NCBI GenBank assembly: GCA_023429275.1
Contig: JAEYWB010000533.1
Location: 1 to 12,302, forward strand
From: Planctomycetota bacterium
Lineage (GTDB): Bacteria; Planctomycetota; Planctomycetia; Planctomycetales; Planctomycetaceae
DNA length: 12,302 nucleotides
Direction: 5' to 3'
Position 1 is the stretch's first letter; every line of letters starts with the position of its first letter. Below are positions 1-7,140 of this stretch, in pieces. The translations under genes and the position numbers were made by a program. The notes under the pieces are model-generated. The model was not told where the DNA came from, ran no database searches, and was given only the letters and a program-made list of their open reading frames with translations.

Positions 1-71
1 CCGCATCGGCCGGTTTCCGTGGTAAGGCCACGGCGTCGAACCTGGCCGACGCCGGAATCAGTCGCTCCTGA
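1..71 (+). CDS. C-terminal end of an unidentified protein (partial)
   Basis: An open frame enters from the left edge (first full codon at base 3) and stops at TGA 69-71. Only 22 residues are visible, ending ADAGISRS. Most codons in this frame end in G or C, as in the neighbouring genes, whereas the other frames look less codon-like. A strong intrinsic terminator starts seven bases after the stop, which fits the end of a transcription unit. The residues are too few to assign a family, and no function is proposed. The short length is the main doubt. Confidence 0.5.
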   Translation, partial: ASAGFRGKATASNLADAGISRS

Positions 72-77
72 CGAAGA

Positions 78-106
78 ACGCCCCGCTCGTTGCGGGGCGT
101 TTTTTT
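78..106 (+). terminator. Rho-independent terminator
   Basis: A perfect 9-bp GC-rich stem (78-86 ACGCCCCGC with 92-100 GCGGGGCGT) closes a 5-base loop and runs directly into seven T residues (100-106). This is a textbook intrinsic terminator on the + strand. It follows the stop codon at 69-71 and so separates that gene from the sigma-factor operon that begins at 347. Confidence 0.92.
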
Positions 107-174
107 GCGCGCCGATCGGCAGCTCCGGGCGTTACCGGTGCAGGACAGGCCGTTACAAGAAAATGCCGCAAAAT

Positions 175-208
175 CCGGGAAGAGACTCCGGCGTCCTGCG
201 TTTCCCGG
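175..208. repeat. Inverted repeat upstream of the sigma-factor gene
   Basis: CCGGGAA at 175-181 is the exact reverse complement of TTCCCGG at 202-208, with a 20-base loop. It lies in the 275-base leader between the upstream terminator and the sigma-factor start at 347. There is no T-tract, so it is not an intrinsic terminator. It could be an operator or an RNA hairpin, but its role is unknown and a chance occurrence in GC-rich DNA is possible. Confidence 0.3.
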
Positions 209-346
209 TGCGAAGGCCGACTGACGGCCCGTCGACAAGCCGACACCAACGTGGCAGCAGCATGAGAACCGCGCGAGCCCACAGCCGGTACCCACGACTC
301 CATCCTTCTCTTTCCTTCCCCTCCACAAGCCGGCAAAATCGGCCGC

Positions 347-901
347 ATGACCGGCGCGGCCACGTCCGACAACACCGACCAGCAGCTTGTCGCCCGTTAT
401 CAGCAGGGAGAGACAGCGGTCTATGGCGAGCTCTATGTCCGCCATGCTCCCTCCCTCCTCGCCTTCCTCAAGTCCCGAGCCCCGCGCGGTGTCTCCGCGG
501 AGGACATCGCCCAGAACGTCTGGCTCAAGGTTCATACGTCCCTCGCCGGCGCCCGGAACGAGCACTTTCGCGGGTGGCTGTTCCGGATCGCCGACAACGC
601 CCTGATCGACTCCGCACGGAAGGTCAAGACCCAGGAGAAGGTCGGCGGCGGGCGGCCCCTCCCGGAGGTCGATCCCGCCGCTCCGCTCTCGCCGGAAGAA
701 GACCCCCGCATCGGGATGATCCGGGACTGCCTCAAGCATCTGGGCGGGGAGTTCGTCACCACGATCATTCGTAACAAGGTGCACGGGGAGACGCCGGCTC
801 AAATCGCCGAGTCGGAGGGAATCGAACGGGCCACTGTTTACACCCGTGTCAGCCGAGGTCTCGAAGAATTGGGAGACTGCGTTCGAAAGAAACTGTCATG
901 A
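347..901 (+). CDS. ECF-type RNA polymerase sigma factor (sigma-70 family)
   Basis: Encodes 184 residues, the usual size of an extracytoplasmic-function sigma factor, which directs RNA polymerase to a small regulon. Region sigma-2 spans about residues 14-92 and includes the region-2 motif AEDIAQNVWLKV (51-62) and the helix FRGWLFRIADNALIDSARK (74-92). A linker rich in Pro, Asp and Glu follows (about 100-120). Region sigma-4 spans about 122-182, with helix-turn-helix GETPAQIAESEGIERATVYTR at about 147-167. Regions 1 and 3 are absent, as expected for the class. No Shine-Dalgarno sequence precedes the ATG; instead a run of 22 pyrimidines lies at 303-324. The stop overlaps the start of the next gene (ATGA, 898-901), which indicates translational coupling to the membrane protein. 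The target promoters and inducing signal are not visible, and no classical zinc-binding anti-sigma factor is adjacent. Confidence 0.93.
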   Translation: MTGAATSDNTDQQLVARYQQGETAVYGELYVRHAPSLLAFLKSRAPRGVSAEDIAQNVWLKVHTSLAGARNEHFRGWLFRIADNALIDSARKVKTQEKVGGGRPLPEVDPAAPLSPEEDPRIGMIRDCLKHLGGEFVTTIIRNKVHGETPAQIAESEGIERATVYTRVSRGLEELGDCVRKKLS

Positions 902-1758
902 AGCTTCTCGTCCACGACATCCCGGAAAGCGCCGAACAGCTTGCTCCCTGGCTGGAGCAGCAGCTGGTCGGCCTCGATCTGCGCGATCTCGTGGCCGAGC
1001 TGACCGCGTTCCTGGGAGCGTCGTCGGAACCCGGATCGCTTGAGTCGGTTCTCGGCGGAAAGCTCGAAGGCGTTCTCAGCAGCGGACTTCGCAGGCTTCC
1101 CGAGCCGACTCTTCGATCGCTGCTCCAGCAACCTGGCCTGCTCCTCGACCTGCAGGACCGGGTCCTCAGGGAGGGAAGCGACTACTGGAACCGGGTCGAT
1201 CGGACGGAAGATCATCGGGCCGCGGTCGACGCCGGCTGGGAACGACTGCAGGCGTCCCTGGGAACTGAAGCCCCCAGGGCGGCCGGCGCGATCCGTCCGA
1301 AGGCACCAGGCTGGACCAGGGCTCTCGGCATTCTGCTCGCCGCCGTCGTCCTCATCGCCGTCACGGTCTTCTTCCAGCCCGGTTCGGCGCGATGGGGCTT
1401 CGAACGGCCCGGCCTTCTCGCGACGTCCCAGCCGGCACCGGCCTACTTCCGCTCCCTGGCGAACGCGGTCGAGGAAGACTGGACGCCGCAGCGAACGGAA
1501 ACTCGCGACAGACTGCTGACGAGCCTCAAGGAGTTCCGGCACGGCTGCGACACGCTCCTCGAGGCTCCGCTCTCGCACCTTCCCGAGAAGGACCGCACGT
1601 TCCTCAAGGACCGCTGCCTGAAATGGCGTGACCGCATCGACGGTCACATCGCCGACCTCGAGCAGAACCGGAAATCGGTCGACGAAGTCCGGACCGCCGC
1701 CGCCGCCACCGTCCGGCGGCTGACCACGGTCCTTCGAGAAGAAGCCGCCAAAGCCTGA
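898..1758 (+). CDS. Single-pass membrane protein coupled to the ECF sigma factor; possible anti-sigma or sensor partner
   Basis: Encodes 286 residues. The N-terminal part (1-138) is soluble and largely helical. One clear membrane helix lies at about 142-159 (ALGILLAAVVLIAVTVFF), preceded by RPKAPGWTR. The positive charges before the helix suggest that the N-terminus is cytoplasmic and the C-terminal part (160-286) is outside. That outer part holds the WGFERPGLL stretch (166-174), two cysteines (217 and 240) and a charged helical tail. Its ATG overlaps the sigma-factor stop by four bases, so the two proteins are probably made together. This layout (cytoplasmic domain, one helix, outer domain) matches how membrane anti-sigma factors are built, but no zinc-binding HxxxCxxC motif or other known anti-sigma domain was recognised. 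The regulatory role is inferred from position and topology only. Confidence 0.85.
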   Translation: MKLLVHDIPESAEQLAPWLEQQLVGLDLRDLVAELTAFLGASSEPGSLESVLGGKLEGVLSSGLRRLPEPTLRSLLQQPGLLLDLQDRVLREGSDYWNRVDRTEDHRAAVDAGWERLQASLGTEAPRAAGAIRPKAPGWTRALGILLAAVVLIAVTVFFQPGSARWGFERPGLLATSQPAPAYFRSLANAVEEDWTPQRTETRDRLLTSLKEFRHGCDTLLEAPLSHLPEKDRTFLKDRCLKWRDRIDGHIADLEQNRKSVDEVRTAAAATVRRLTTVLREEAAKA

Positions 1759-1820
1759 CCCCGCCTGCCGCTCACCCCGTTTCTGTCCCCCCGCCCAATC
1801 CGCAGATCCTCCAGCCCCTA

Positions 1821-1840
1821 TCACCTGTCACCTGTCACCT
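1821..1840. repeat. Short tandem repeat of TCACCTG
   Basis: Two full copies and one partial copy of TCACCTG run head to tail in the 99-base gap between the membrane-protein gene and nfo. The array ends 17 bases before the nfo start codon, merges into a pyrimidine-rich stretch (1838-1852) and carries no Shine-Dalgarno sequence. It could be a slippage product or a remnant of an intergenic repeat. No function is evident. Confidence 0.6.
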
Positions 1841-1857
1841 CTTCCTTCCCCCACCCA

Positions 1858-2742
1858 ATGCCGCTTCTCGGTTCTCATCTCTCCATCGCCGGCGGATACC
1901 ACAAGGCCGCTCAGACCGCGACGTCGCTCGGCATGGAGACCGTCCAGATCTTCACGAAGAACAACAACCAGTGGCGGGGAAAGCCCCTGACGGAGGGAGA
2001 CGTCACGGCGTTCCGCGACGCTCTTCGCGCGGGGAATCTCCGTCTGCCGTTCGCTCACAACAGCTACCTCATCAATCTCGCCAGCCCCGACGATGAGCTC
2101 TGGTCGAAATCGGTCGACGCCATGACGGTCGAGGTCGAACGGGCGGAGGCCTTCGGACTGGCAGGGCTCGTGATGCACCCGGGAAGCCACACGGGGAGTG
2201 GCGAAGAGGTCGGGCTCGCGCGCGTCATCGAGGGGCTCGACGAGGTCAATCGCCGCACGCCGGGCCACTCGGTCCTGATCTGCGTGGAAGCGACAGCCGG
2301 GCAGGGCTCGAACCTCGGTCATCGTTTCGAACATCTCGCGACGATCCTGAAGGGCGTTGCCGCTCCCGAACGGCTTGCGGTCTGTGTCGATACGTGCCAC
2401 ATCTTCGCAGCCGGATATCCGCTGAAGACCCGGGCCGACTACGACGCGACGTTTCAGGAATTCGACGACCTGGTCGGGATCGAGCAGATCCGGGCCTTCC
2501 ATCTCAACGACAGCAAGAAACCCCAGGGGAGCCGCGTCGATCGGCACGAACACCTCGGCGAGGGGGAGATCGGCCTCGAGCCGTTCGGCTGGCTGATGAA
2601 CGACCCACGGTTCGCGGAGCTGCCGATGTTCCTCGAAACCGCCAAGGAGGAACGCGACGGCGAGCCGATGGACGCCGTCAATCTCCGGCGGCTGCGGGAA
2701 CTGATCGGGACAGTGCCAGAGCGTGGCAATGCCGGGCGATGA
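1858..2742 (+). CDS. nfo: Deoxyribonuclease IV (endonuclease IV, AP endonuclease)
   Basis: Encodes 294 residues, close to the usual 280-300. This enzyme cuts DNA 5' to abasic sites and other damaged ends in base-excision repair, using a three-zinc centre in a TIM barrel. The family opening LLGSHLSIAGGYHKA (3-17) is intact. All nine expected metal ligands can be placed by comparison with E. coli Nfo: His67, His107, Glu144, Asp178, His181, His215, Asp228, His230 and Glu260. The signatures CVDTCHIFAAGY (176-187), HLNDSK (215-220) and DRHEHLGEG (228-236) are complete. The ATG at 1858 gives the standard N-terminus. No Shine-Dalgarno sequence is present; a pyrimidine-rich leader precedes it. It lies 99 bases after the membrane-protein gene on the same strand, so readthrough from the sigma operon is possible but unproven. 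It converges with ftsH. Confidence 0.97.
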   Translation: MPLLGSHLSIAGGYHKAAQTATSLGMETVQIFTKNNNQWRGKPLTEGDVTAFRDALRAGNLRLPFAHNSYLINLASPDDELWSKSVDAMTVEVERAEAFGLAGLVMHPGSHTGSGEEVGLARVIEGLDEVNRRTPGHSVLICVEATAGQGSNLGHRFEHLATILKGVAAPERLAVCVDTCHIFAAGYPLKTRADYDATFQEFDDLVGIEQIRAFHLNDSKKPQGSRVDRHEHLGEGEIGLEPFGWLMNDPRFAELPMFLETAKEERDGEPMDAVNLRRLRELIGTVPERGNAGR

Positions 2743-2814
2743 TGAAGTCGTCGCGGTCCAGCTGAATGACCGCTTTGAGGGGGATTCAGAAGCTGCTTCA
2801 GGACCATTCTGCCC

Positions 2815-2831
2815 CAGAGAGCGCAGAGAGG
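2815..2831. repeat. Direct repeat of CAGAGAG in the nfo-ftsH gap
   Basis: Two copies of CAGAGAG (2815-2821 and 2824-2830) are separated by CG. They sit in the 273-base convergent gap between nfo and ftsH (2743-3015), where no convincing gene was found. The motif resembles CAGAG-rich intergenic repeats that I recall from planctomycete genomes, but that comparison is from memory and not verified here. Confidence 0.4.
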
Positions 2832-2905
2832 CCTATGTCACAGACCGTCGGACTCTCGTCCGACTGAGCAAAGCCTCTGAAGACGCCTTCGGTGTCGAGC
2901 AATCT

Positions 2906-2921
2906 TCGCTCGGCGGAGCGA
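2906..2921. repeat. Perfect 6-bp stem-loop in the convergent gap
   Basis: TCGCTC (2906-2911) pairs perfectly with GAGCGA (2916-2921) around the loop GGCG. The location between the 3' ends of nfo and ftsH would suit a terminator working in either direction. There is no T-tract on either side, so an intrinsic terminator cannot be claimed. Confidence 0.35.
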
Positions 2922-3015
2922 CACCATCGGTCGGCCGACTCTTCGAGACCACGTATCCCGGCAGGGACGGCAGCCGCCTGGTGTGACCGACCGGTATCCC
3001 TGAGGCGTCGCCGCG

Positions 3016-5076
3016 TTACGCCCCTTCGCCCGTCCGCGGAAGGAGGTCTTCTTCGGTCACCGGCTGTGGTTCGTGATGGGCCAGGACCGGTGACGGCGGG
3101 TCGACGAAGGTTCCCGGCTTGATCTGCGGCCCGACCTTGTGGCTGTCCAGGATCTTGTTGAGCCGTTCCGAGTCCATCACCTCGACCTCGATCAGCTCCT
3201 TGGTGATTTGCTCGAGGACCACCCGACGGGACTGCAGGACCTCCCGCGCCGTGGCCATGCACTCGTCGATGATCCGCTTCACTTCGAGATCGATCTCACG
3301 AACCGTCTGCTCGCTGTGAGATCGGTCGGCAGGCATGTTGACCGGTGATCCCAGGAACGCCGATCGCCGCGCGCTCTGGTAGTTCACGCGCCCGAGCTTC
3401 TGGCTCATTCCCCACTCGGTCACCATCCGGCTCGCGATGTCGGTCGCCCGTTCGAGGTCGTTCTGTGGTCCGGTCGAGGTCTCCTGGAAGACGACCTCCT
3501 CGGCCGCAATCCCCCCCAGGAGGACGCAGATCCGGTTGTGGAGCTCGGTCTGCGTCACGAGGTGCTTGTCGTCCTCGGGCCGCTGCATCATGTACCCGAG
3601 CGCACCGAACCCGCGGGGGATGATCGAGATCTTGTGGACCGGGTCGGTCTGCGGCAGCGTGCTCGCGACGAGGGCGTGTCCCGCCTCGTGATACGCCACG
3701 CGGCGTTTCTCGTCCTCGTGGATGATCTTCGACGACTTCTCGAGCCCGGCGACGACCCGGTCGATCGCCTCTTCGAACTCCTTCATCCCGACGTTGTGCT
3801 TGTTGTTCCGCGCCGCCAGCAGTGCTGCCTCGTTGACGAGGTTGGCGAGGTCCGCCCCCACGAAGCCCGGCGAGATCTTGGCGAGATAGTCGATGTTCAC
3901 GTCATCGGCCATCTTCACTTTCTTCGAGTGGACCTTGAGGATCGCCGCCCGCCCCTTGTACGACGGCTTGTCGACCAGGACATGCCGGTCGAACCGGCCG
4001 GGACGCATCAGCGCGGGGTCGAGGATCTCGGGCCGGTTCGTCGCCGCCATCACGATGACGCTCTGGTCGGTCCCGAAGCCGTCCATCTCGACGAGGAGCG
4101 CGTTGAGCGTCTGGTCGCGCTCGTCATGGTTCCCCGGGCCGCCGTCGCCGCGGCGCTTGCCGAGGGCGTCAAGCTCGTCGATGAAGATGATGCTCGGTGC
4201 CTTCTGGACAGCCTGGGCGAACATGTCGCGGACGCGGGCCGCCCCGACCCCGACGAACAGCTCGACGAAGTCCGAGCCCGACAGGCTGAAGAACGGCACC
4301 CCCGCCTCGCCGGCGACCGCCTTCGCGAGCAGGGTCTTTCCCGTTCCCGGGGGGCCGACCAGCAGCACTCCGCGGGGAATGCGGCCGCCGAGCGCCTGGT
4401 ATTTCTGCGGCGTCCGCAGGAACTCGACCACTTCGCGAAGTTCCTCGACCGCCTCGTCGATCCCGGCGACGTCGTCGAACGTGATCTTGATGTCGTCTTC
4501 GGCGTAGAGCTTTCCGCGGCTGCGGCTGAAGGACATCGCCGCCCCCGGCCCTCCCATGCGGCGGAAGAAAATGAGCAGCGCCCCGAGCAGCAGGGCCATC
4601 ATCAACAGGCTCGACAGCGACCACCATTCGACCGCGGGAGGAGACGTCCCGCGGTAGGTGATCGGATTCCGCGGCGGCTCCGCCTTCGCATCCCCCTGAA
4701 GGAGAACGCGGAGCTTCTCCACCGCCTCGTTCGGCAGCCCGCCGAGGTAGACGCGATACCGCTCGAAGTTCTGCCCCTCTTCGGTCGCCGGCTGGGGGAA
4801 CAGAAAGACCGACTTCTTCTTGTTCGGCACGTTCTGAAACGTGATGACCTCGTTGCCGATGACGAGCTCGTAGACGTTTCCGGAGTGGTACAGGCCCCGT
4901 TCCACCCCGTTGTAGAACTCGCTGAACGTCAGTTCCTTCGGCTCAGTGAGCGGCTTGAGCCAGAACATCGAGACGCCGACGAACAGAATCAGGATCAGAA
5001 CCAGCCACAGGGAAGAGCGAGGGCCGGCATCCGAGCCTTTGCTGCGTGGAGGACGCGGAGCTTCAGAGTTCGCCAT
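3016..5076 (-). CDS. ftsH: ATP-dependent zinc metalloprotease FtsH
   Basis: Encodes 686 residues, slightly longer than the typical 610-650. FtsH is a hexameric inner-membrane AAA+ protease that unfolds and degrades damaged membrane proteins and selected regulators. In order: membrane helix about 23-40; FtsH extracytoplasmic domain about 46-145; second membrane helix about 153-172; AAA+ module with Walker A GPPGTGKT (241-248), pore motif FVGV (274-277), Walker [11 protein letters not shown] (296-305) and second region of homology with RPGRFDR (358-364); protease domain with zinc motif HEAGH (463-467) and third ligand Asp540 in QNDLERAT. All catalytic residues are present. The extra length is a Pro/Glu-rich C-terminal tail (about 650-686). 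The ATG at 5076 gives a normal short cytoplasmic N-terminus but has no Shine-Dalgarno sequence. The gene stands alone, converging with nfo and diverging from the SIS-domain gene. Confidence 0.98.
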   Translation of the reverse strand: MANSEAPRPPRSKGSDAGPRSSLWLVLILILFVGVSMFWLKPLTEPKELTFSEFYNGVERGLYHSGNVYELVIGNEVITFQNVPNKKKSVFLFPQPATEEGQNFERYRVYLGGLPNEAVEKLRVLLQGDAKAEPPRNPITYRGTSPPAVEWWSLSSLLMMALLLGALLIFFRRMGGPGAAMSFSRSRGKLYAEDDIKITFDDVAGIDEAVEELREVVEFLRTPQKYQALGGRIPRGVLLVGPPGTGKTLLAKAVAGEAGVPFFSLSGSDFVELFVGVGAARVRDMFAQAVQKAPSIIFIDELDALGKRRGDGGPGNHDERDQTLNALLVEMDGFGTDQSVIVMAATNRPEILDPALMRPGRFDRHVLVDKPSYKGRAAILKVHSKKVKMADDVNIDYLAKISPGFVGADLANLVNEAALLAARNNKHNVGMKEFEEAIDRVVAGLEKSSKIIHEDEKRRVAYHEAGHALVASTLPQTDPVHKISIIPRGFGALGYMMQRPEDDKHLVTQTELHNRICVLLGGIAAEEVVFQETSTGPQNDLERATDIASRMVTEWGMSQKLGRVNYQSARRSAFLGSPVNMPADRSHSEQTVREIDLEVKRIIDECMATAREVLQSRRVVLEQITKELIEVEVMDSERLNKILDSHKVGPQIKPGTFVDPPSPVLAHHEPQPVTEEDLLPRTGEGA

Positions 5077-5522
5077 GAGTTTGATATTGGCAGGAACGCG
5101 ACGCGTCGGCCGGCCGGGAGTGAGTCAGCCAGGCTGGCGGCGTCGCGCTGTGGATCAGCGGCAGTCGGGTGATGTTGGCCGGCTCGACACGGGCACTCCT
5201 CGCCGCGGTCGGTCAGGTCGACCTCTATTTGACCGCCCCCCCGTGCTCCCCACAAGGGCTTCGGCTTCGACCCAGGTGGCGTTCGCAGACGGGGTTACGC
5301 TCATATCGAGATTGACTTTGCCGAGATCTCCGGATCGGGCCGACGCCAGGAGGAGGCGTGCGGCAAAATTCTACGGCTGTCCCGGTCGCGAGAGCGGGCG
5401 TTTGTAGGTTTGACTCCCGGTTTTCTGAATGACATCGTGCGCAGCATCCCGAACGGGACCTCCGTGAAAACAGAGGCCCCGACGTCCCCAGACCGCCGCT
5501 TCGACCAGATCGCAACGACTCC
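5077..5522. other. 446-base divergent intergenic region between ftsH and the SIS-domain gene
   Basis: This region must hold the promoters of both divergent genes. A TTGACT box occurs at 5312-5317 and another at 5410-5415, but neither has a good -10 box at the right distance, so no promoter is called. A 10-base palindrome AGGTCGACCT lies at 5215-5224. Frames open across parts of the region look like GC-rich noise: no recognisable domain and no Shine-Dalgarno sequence. No tRNA or riboswitch was recognised. Confidence 0.6.
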
Positions 5523-6542
5523 ATGAACGCCACCGACCCGCGTTACACCCGCTACGGACTCACCCTCGACATGCTCGCCACGCCGGAGATCATCCGCCGG
5601 TTCGATCCGCATCGGGCCGACGACACGGCGAAGGCGATCGCGCAGACCGGCAAGCTGTTGCTGACCGGCGAAGGCTCGAGCCGCATCTTTCCCGCCAAGA
5701 GCGCCATGGCCCACGCCCGTCGGCAGGGGTGGAATCTTTCGCTCCACAGCGACGCCGGACGCCAGGCCCAGGAATACGACCTCACCGGCTGGTCGGTCTT
5801 CGCCCTCTCGAACTCCGGCCGTACCGCCGAAGTGATCGGCCTGTTCGACCGCCTCAAGTCGGCCGACCATCCGAACCGTTACAGCCTGACCGCCTTCCCG
5901 AACTCGAAGCTCGAGTCGGTCGCAACCAAAGGCTACGTCCTGACCTGCGGCGAAGAAGGGGCGGTCGCAGCGACCAAGAGCGTCATCGAGCAGGCGCTGT
6001 TCTATCGCGCCCTCCTGGAATCGGCCGTCGGAAAGGCCACCCTCTCCGGTCGCCTCGCCGACCTCGCGGCGGCGGTTGAAGCCGCTCTCACCCTGGAGGT
6101 TCCCGCCTCGATCACCGATCGGATCGCCAAGGCCGGAACGATCTTCTGGGCAGGACGGAACGAGGGGGTGGCGGAAGAGCTGACCCTCAAGACAAACGAA
6201 ATCACCCGAAAGCCGGCGGACTACCTCGAGGGGACCTACGCGGTTCACGGGATCGAGGAGGTCATGAACGCCGACGACGTCCTCCTCTGGGTCGAACCGT
6301 ACGCCGAGTCGGAGCAGAAGTTCGCGGACGTCCTGGCCAAGGGAGTCGGAATGTCGATCGTCGCCATTTCGTCCCGCCCGACGCCGTTCCCGACGATCCA
6401 GATTCCCGACCTGGGCGACCTTGCCCCGTTCGTCCAGATGGCGGCGGGCTGGAACGTCCTGGTCGAAGTCGGCCTGACGCTCGGCATCGACCTCGACAAG
6501 CCGACCCGCGCCCGCAAGGTGGGGAACGAGTTCACGAGCTAG
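5523..6542 (+). CDS. Two-SIS-domain sugar-phosphate protein, GlmS isomerase-like but without glutaminase domain
   Basis: Encodes 339 residues holding two SIS (sugar isomerase) domains, about 30-170 and 195-325. The first has the phosphosugar-binding stretches GEGSSRIFPAKSA (49-61) and SNSGRTAEV (96-104), plus EEGAVAATKSVIEQA (144-158), matching the GlmS stretch that contains VASTK. Aligned by eye with E. coli GlmS, Glu226, His242 and Lys332 fall at the positions of catalytic Glu488, His504 and Lys603, with identical 16-residue spacing from Glu to His and the same DxPxxxxK tail. The N-terminal glutaminase domain with Cys1 is missing. Stand-alone proteins of this kind are known as SIS-type glucosamine-6-phosphate deaminases (archaeal GlmD, bacterial NagB-II). 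That reaction, or another amino-sugar or keto-sugar isomerisation in the cytoplasm, is the best inference. No amino-sugar genes lie nearby to confirm it. No Shine-Dalgarno sequence precedes the ATG. Confidence 0.88.
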   Translation: MNATDPRYTRYGLTLDMLATPEIIRRFDPHRADDTAKAIAQTGKLLLTGEGSSRIFPAKSAMAHARRQGWNLSLHSDAGRQAQEYDLTGWSVFALSNSGRTAEVIGLFDRLKSADHPNRYSLTAFPNSKLESVATKGYVLTCGEEGAVAATKSVIEQALFYRALLESAVGKATLSGRLADLAAAVEAALTLEVPASITDRIAKAGTIFWAGRNEGVAEELTLKTNEITRKPADYLEGTYAVHGIEEVMNADDVLLWVEPYAESEQKFADVLAKGVGMSIVAISSRPTPFPTIQIPDLGDLAPFVQMAAGWNVLVEVGLTLGIDLDKPTRARKVGNEFTS

Positions 6543-6723
6543 AGCGGTCCATATCTGGTCTTGTGTGTTCTTGCGGGGGCGCCCTTTCCTATCCTGGGAT
6601 GGGCGTCTATCCGCGAGCACACGGTCGATCGGCAATGCTCCCGGTGCGGGCGTATTGGTCATCGCGATCGGCGCAATGTGACGCACCTCGATTCCGCGAC
6701 GTGACGACGTCCCCTCGGCGCGA

Positions 6724-7107
6724 TCATGAAGTGGGCGACCGCTGAAACAGTTCGACCGGGTTGCCGTCGGGATCCTCCAGCTGGATCTGCTTTCCTCCGG
6801 GGCCGACTTCGATTCCGTTCCGGAACGGCAAGCCGGCCCGCCGCGCCGCTTCGACACATGCCTCGAGATCGTCGACTTCGAGGGCCAGGCGGTTCCACCC
6901 TCCCGGCTCCTGCTGACGTCCGTCGGGCATCGGCCGCGCTCCGGAACTCCCCGGACCGCTCAGCCAGAGGACCAGGGGACCGTTTGAGACCTTGGCGAAG
7001 GCCGGGCTCGACAGCAGTTCCAGGCGGAAGCCCAGATGGCCTGTGTAGAACGCTGCCGAACGATCGACGTCATTGACCAGGTATCGAATCGCAACACCGC
7101 GAAACAT
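6724..7107 (-). CDS. VOC-superfamily protein (glyoxalase/bleomycin-resistance fold)
   Basis: Encodes 127 residues from the ATG at 7107, chosen because GGAGGAA lies just upstream (7111-7117) and the VOC fold begins immediately (AIRYLVNDVDRSAAFYTGHLGF). A longer frame extends to 7242 but adds 45 low-complexity residues. The first beta-alpha-beta-beta-beta module is about 5-50 and the second about 70-122, ending in the hallmark LEDPDGNPVELFQ (110-122). Of the usual metal positions, Glu119 is present, but the expected His or Gln positions hold Arg8 and Asn72. The protein may therefore bind a ligand without acting as a metal-dependent glyoxalase. It lies 46 bases downstream of the small membrane-protein gene on the same strand and probably shares its transcript. 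Its substrate cannot be told from sequence; detoxification or resistance is typical of the family. Confidence 0.9.
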   Translation of the reverse strand: MFRGVAIRYLVNDVDRSAAFYTGHLGFRLELLSSPAFAKVSNGPLVLWLSGPGSSGARPMPDGRQQEPGGWNRLALEVDDLEACVEAARRAGLPFRNGIEVGPGGKQIQLEDPDGNPVELFQRSPTS

Positions 7108-7110
7108 CGG

Positions 7111-7117
7111 TTCCTCC
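7111..7117 (-). promoter_or_regulatory. Shine-Dalgarno sequence of the VOC gene
   Basis: On the - strand GGAGGAA stands three bases before the ATG at 7107, with the GGAGG core five bases away. It decides the start codon. Such a strong site is unusual in this window, where most genes have none. Confidence 0.8.
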
Positions 7118-7140
7118 GCAGAGTCTTGAAGTGATGGTGG

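Noticed and set aside
838..1824. 328-residue open frame on the - strand opposite the membrane-protein gene
   Set aside because: The + strand frame is coupled to the sigma factor by ATGA and has a plausible membrane helix. The - strand frame shows no domain and no ribosome site.
2723..2986. 87-residue + strand frame overlapping the end of nfo
   Set aside because: It shows no family resemblance and no Shine-Dalgarno sequence, and it covers the repeat-bearing convergent gap. It is more likely noncoding.
3538..5172. 544-residue open frame on the + strand opposite ftsH
   Set aside because: It is the antisense shadow of ftsH, which has every expected motif. The Arg/Asp/Leu-rich composition is typical of such shadows.
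5410..5440. Possible sigma-70 promoter (TTGACT at 5410-5415) for the SIS-domain gene
   Set aside because: No reasonable -10 box lies 16-18 bases downstream.
6576..6612. Inverted repeat CGCCC/GGGCG in the convergent gap between the SIS gene and the VOC gene
   Set aside because: The stem is short, the loop long and no T-tract follows, so it does not support a terminator call.
5301..6857. 518-residue open frame on the - strand opposite the SIS-domain gene
   Set aside because: It is antisense to a gene with clear SIS motifs and catalytic residues, has an Arg/Gly-rich composition and matches no family. It is a by-product of GC-rich codon use.
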